In this document: positions 62,021 to 64,000 of the stretch, piece by piece
How positions within the stretch are numbered: position 1 is the stretch's first letter
Layout of the letters: every line of letters begins with the position of its first letter
Source of the DNA: Acidobacteriota bacterium
GTDB taxonomy: Bacteria; Acidobacteriota; Terriglobia; Terriglobales; Acidobacteriaceae
Direction of reading: 5' to 3'
Length of the DNA: 64,000 bases
Assembly (NCBI GenBank): GCA_021836865.1
Contig: JAKBHH010000007.1
Span: 1 to 64,000, forward strand
Notes under the pieces: model-generated
Seen by the model: the letters and a program-made list of their open reading frames with translations, nothing else
What the model was told of the DNA's origin: nothing
The model's database searches: none
Translations under genes and position numbers: made by a program

Positions 62021-62626
62021 CTAAGCCTTGAACTCGCGACGGCCCTCCAGCGCCCGCGCCATCGTGACCTCATCGGCATATTCAATGTCGCTCCCTGCCG
62101 GCACGCCGGTCGCGATACGAGTAATCCGCACCGCGGTTCCGCGCAGCGCGCCGGCAAGCCAGTGCGCGGTCGCTTCGCCTTCCAGAGTCGGGCTGGTCGC
62201 CAGAATCACTTCATCCACTTCGCCGCGCTCCGCGCGCGCCCTCAGCGTGGCAGTGCGCAACTGGTCCGGTCCAATGCCATGCAGCGGTGAGAGCGTGCCG
62301 TGCAGCACGTGGAAGACGCCGTTGAAGCCCCTGGTACGTTCCACCGCCTCAATGTTGGTAGGCTCTTCGACCACGCAGACCATGCGGTGATTGCGCGCCG
62401 GATTGGCGCAATAGGCGCATGGGTCCACGTCCGTAATGTTGTTGCAGACCGAGCAGAGCCGCAGGCTCGCCTTCAGTCCATGAACGGCATCGGCCAGCGC
62501 GGCGGCGTCCTCCTCGCTGGAGCGCAGAATATGGAAGGCATAGCGCTGTGCTGTCTTCGCGCCAACCCCAGGCAGTTTCTTCAACTCTTCAATGAGCCTG
62601 GCCATCGGCTCGGCGTAGCGTGACAA
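62021..62626 (-). CDS. recR: Recombination mediator RecR
   Basis: This 201-residue protein helps load RecA at gaps with RecF/RecO. It has the N-terminal helix-hairpin-helix (ELKKLPGVGAKTAQRYAFHIL), the four-cysteine zinc finger (CSVCNNITDVDPCAYC) and the Toprim motif (VCVVEEPTNIEAVERT). TTG 62626 (SRYAEPMARLIEEL) is fixed by AGGAGG four bases upstream; ATG 62605 would cut seven conserved residues. ybaB, its usual neighbour, is separated by a metallo-hydrolase gene. Confidence 0.95.
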   Translation of the reverse strand: MSRYAEPMARLIEELKKLPGVGAKTAQRYAFHILRSSEEDAAALADAVHGLKASLRLCSVCNNITDVDPCAYCANPARNHRMVCVVEEPTNIEAVERTRGFNGVFHVLHGTLSPLHGIGPDQLRTATLRARAERGEVDEVILATSPTLEGEATAHWLAGALRGTAVRITRIATGVPAGSDIEYADEVTMARALEGRREFKA

Positions 62627-62630
62627 CGTG

Positions 62631-62636
62631 CCTCCT
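62631..62636 (-). promoter_or_regulatory. Ribosome binding site fixing the recR start
   Basis: Minus-strand AGGAGG lies four bases before TTG 62626 and about 25 bases before the alternative ATG 62605. It overlaps the end of the metallo-hydrolase gene. Confidence 0.65.
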
Positions 62637-63582
62637 AGAGCGTCCGGTACACAAGGCCCGTAAAAGCATCCCCATTCATCATGCCCTTGCCCCACTGCGC
62701 ATCGAGATCTGACGTGGGTTTCCTGGCAATCGCTTCCTGTTCGTTCGCTCCGGCGCGCTTCAGCGCCGCAACCTTGTCCCGCACGCTGCTCAGCATGTCG
62801 TGGAACTGCTGCAACTCGGCGCGGTCGCCGAGCGGTCCGTGGCCGGGGATGATCTTCGTCTGCGGACCGGCCAGCGAAAGCGCCTTTGCGGTGGCCTGGA
62901 TCATGCCCCCGATCGAGCCGCCTGTCCCCTCGTCGATGAAGGGATACATGCGGTTGAAAAATGTGTCGCCCGCGTGCAGCACATCGGCATTGTGAAATTG
63001 GATGTAGATGTCCGTGTCCGTATGCGCGGGCTCGAAGTGGACCAGGTCAAGCGAGTCGCCGTTGTGCCACACCTGCATCCGGTCATCGAACGTGACAACG
63101 GGCAACGCGCCCGTTGGCGCGGCGGGCAGGGAGATGCCCAGCAGCTTGACCGTCGAAGGCGCCGCGAGGCGATCGCGTGTCTTGCGATGCGCATAGATCA
63201 TGAAGCCAGCCTCGTGCATGGCTTCGTTCCCGTCGGTGTGGTCCACATGCCAGTGGGTGTTGATCAGCGTGCTCGCCGGCTCTTGCGTGAGCGCAGCGAT
63301 TGCCTCGCGAATGTGCGGGACAGCCGTGGAAAAGCTCGAGTCGATCACCAGGGTGCCGTCCGGCCCGGTCTGCACCGCCATGTTGCCGCCTGCTCCCTGC
63401 AACAGATACAGGTTGTCATACAGCCTGGTGGTCTTGATTGCCGTTGTCGCGCCCGCTGCGCGCATCTGCCCCAGGCGGTCTGTCGCCCCAGGGGCCTGCG
63501 CGCTCATCCACCGCGGCGCCAGCATCGCGGCGCCAGCCACTGCGCCGAACCCTAAAAAGTCTCTGCGATCCATCCTTGCCAT
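62635..63582 (-). CDS. Tat-exported metallo-beta-lactamase-fold hydrolase
   Basis: This 315-residue protein begins with a twin-arginine signal (MDRRDFLGFGAVAGAAML), so it is probably exported folded. The metal site is INTHWHVDHTDGNE (HxHxDH), with later ligands in FEPAHTDTDIYI, VLHAGDTFFNRMYP and IIPGHGPLGD. These enzymes hydrolyse esters, amides or thioesters; the substrate is not predictable. It lies between recR and ybaB, eight bases before the recR start, and is probably co-transcribed with them, although its role is not in DNA repair. Confidence 0.85.
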   Translation of the reverse strand: MARMDRRDFLGFGAVAGAAMLAPRWMSAQAPGATDRLGQMRAAGATTAIKTTRLYDNLYLLQGAGGNMAVQTGPDGTLVIDSSFSTAVPHIREAIAALTQEPASTLINTHWHVDHTDGNEAMHEAGFMIYAHRKTRDRLAAPSTVKLLGISLPAAPTGALPVVTFDDRMQVWHNGDSLDLVHFEPAHTDTDIYIQFHNADVLHAGDTFFNRMYPFIDEGTGGSIGGMIQATAKALSLAGPQTKIIPGHGPLGDRAELQQFHDMLSSVRDKVAALKRAGANEQEAIARKPTSDLDAQWGKGMMNGDAFTGLVYRTL

Positions 63583-63620
63583 TCTTCTGACCTCCCGGCA
63601 GGCTTGCCGACTTATTCCTT

Positions 63621-63947
63621 TTACCCAAGGCCCGGCAGCTTCAGTCCGCCCAGCATTCCCTGCACGCTGGACTGGATAGCCTCGTCCGCTTTGCGGCCCG
63701 CCTCGTTGACGGCTGCAACGACCAGATCCTCCAGCATCTCCAGATCCTGCTGGCTGCCGGAAAGGCTTGTCACTGCCGCAGCGTCAATGTGCAGTTTGAG
63801 CAGCTGCTTCTTGCCGTTCATGGTCGCCATCACGGCGCCTCCGCCGCTGGATCCCTCCACCACGGTCTGCGCGAGCTTGCGCTGCACCTCTTCCTGCATC
63901 TGGTTGGCCTGGGTCATCATCTCTGAAAGCTTCAGCGGATTGAACAT
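63621..63947 (-). CDS. ybaB: YbaB/EbfC nucleoid-associated protein
   Basis: This 108-residue protein has the YbaB pattern: a helix with MQEEVQRKLAQTVVEGSSGGGAV, a three-strand sheet (MATMNGKKQLLKLHID) and a helix LEMLEDLVVAAVNEAGRKADEAI. YbaB dimers bind DNA and are usually encoded between dnaX and recR. GAGG precedes ATG 63947. About 40 bases separate it from the metallo-hydrolase gene. Confidence 0.93.
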   Translation of the reverse strand: MFNPLKLSEMMTQANQMQEEVQRKLAQTVVEGSSGGGAVMATMNGKKQLLKLHIDAAAVTSLSGSQQDLEMLEDLVVAAVNEAGRKADEAIQSSVQGMLGGLKLPGLG

Positions 63948-63969
63948 CGTCCCTCCTCGTGCAGCTCAT

Positions 63970-64000
63970 TCATTTTTTGCGCAGATCGACGACGCTGCGT
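63970..64000 (-). CDS. Possible C-terminal end of dnaX (window edge)
   Basis: Only about ten codons are visible on the minus strand, ending RSVVDLRKK and TGA. The call rests on position only, as dnaX normally precedes ybaB; the residues themselves do not prove it. Confidence 0.3.
   Translation of the reverse strand, partial: RSVVDLRKK

Overview
The window is a GC-rich bacterial chromosome segment, densely coded on both strands. I infer a member of the Acidobacteriota (Terriglobia/Acidobacteriaceae type). The reasons are the hopanoid cluster layout, the many small secreted proteins with only general resemblance to known families, and the mixture of cytochrome c maturation, rhamnose and Idh/MocA genes. 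No rRNA, tRNA, complete insertion sequence, prophage or CRISPR array was seen.

Layout. 1-8 kb: a truncated M28 peptidase end, a nucleotidyltransferase, a DMT exporter, an MscS channel, a secreted amidohydrolase, an M20 peptidase and truA. 8-18 kb: a long TolC-type protein with a textbook terminator, aroA, a GAF-GAF-PP2C phosphatase, deoC, an NTF2-like protein, hpt and lgt, then two secreted proteins of unknown function. 18-22 kb: a SprT-like protease and three secreted helical/TPR proteins. 22-27 kb: two very small proteins, uvrA, a HEPN-like gene of foreign appearance and a tandem intergenic repeat. 27-31 kb: a cytochrome c maturation block (ccmF, ccmH, a CcmI-like protein and a membrane-anchored partner). 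31-35 kb: a degenerate receiver protein, uvrB and a DUF4238 gene of foreign appearance.

35-48 kb is the centrepiece: ispH, shc, hpnH, a small unknown gene, hpnA, hpnG, two zinc-type MDR dehydrogenases, hpnC, hpnD and hpnE. HpnD, HpnC and HpnE turn farnesyl diphosphate into squalene, Shc cyclises it, HpnH adds the adenosyl side chain and HpnG removes adenine. The two dehydrogenases are joined to hpnG by a 4-base overlap and a 7-base gap, so they are good candidates for reducing or modifying the side chain. The second carries six tandem 11-residue repeats in front of its catalytic domain.

48-54 kb is an L-rhamnose pathway: rhamnulokinase, an aldolase-dehydrogenase fusion, rhamnose isomerase, and a regulator joining an IclR-type DNA-binding domain to a periplasmic-binding-protein-like sensor. 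54-64 kb holds a GH3 glycosidase with a PA14 insert, a Gfo/Idh/MocA oxidoreductase, a fused ABC permease with its ATPase but no binding protein, a response regulator, recR, a Tat-exported metallo-beta-lactamase-fold protein and ybaB, with the likely end of dnaX at the edge.

Several genes (uvrB, ispH, hpt, the amidohydrolase) have a -10-like hexamer ending exactly six bases before the start codon and no clear ribosome binding site, which suggests leaderless transcripts.
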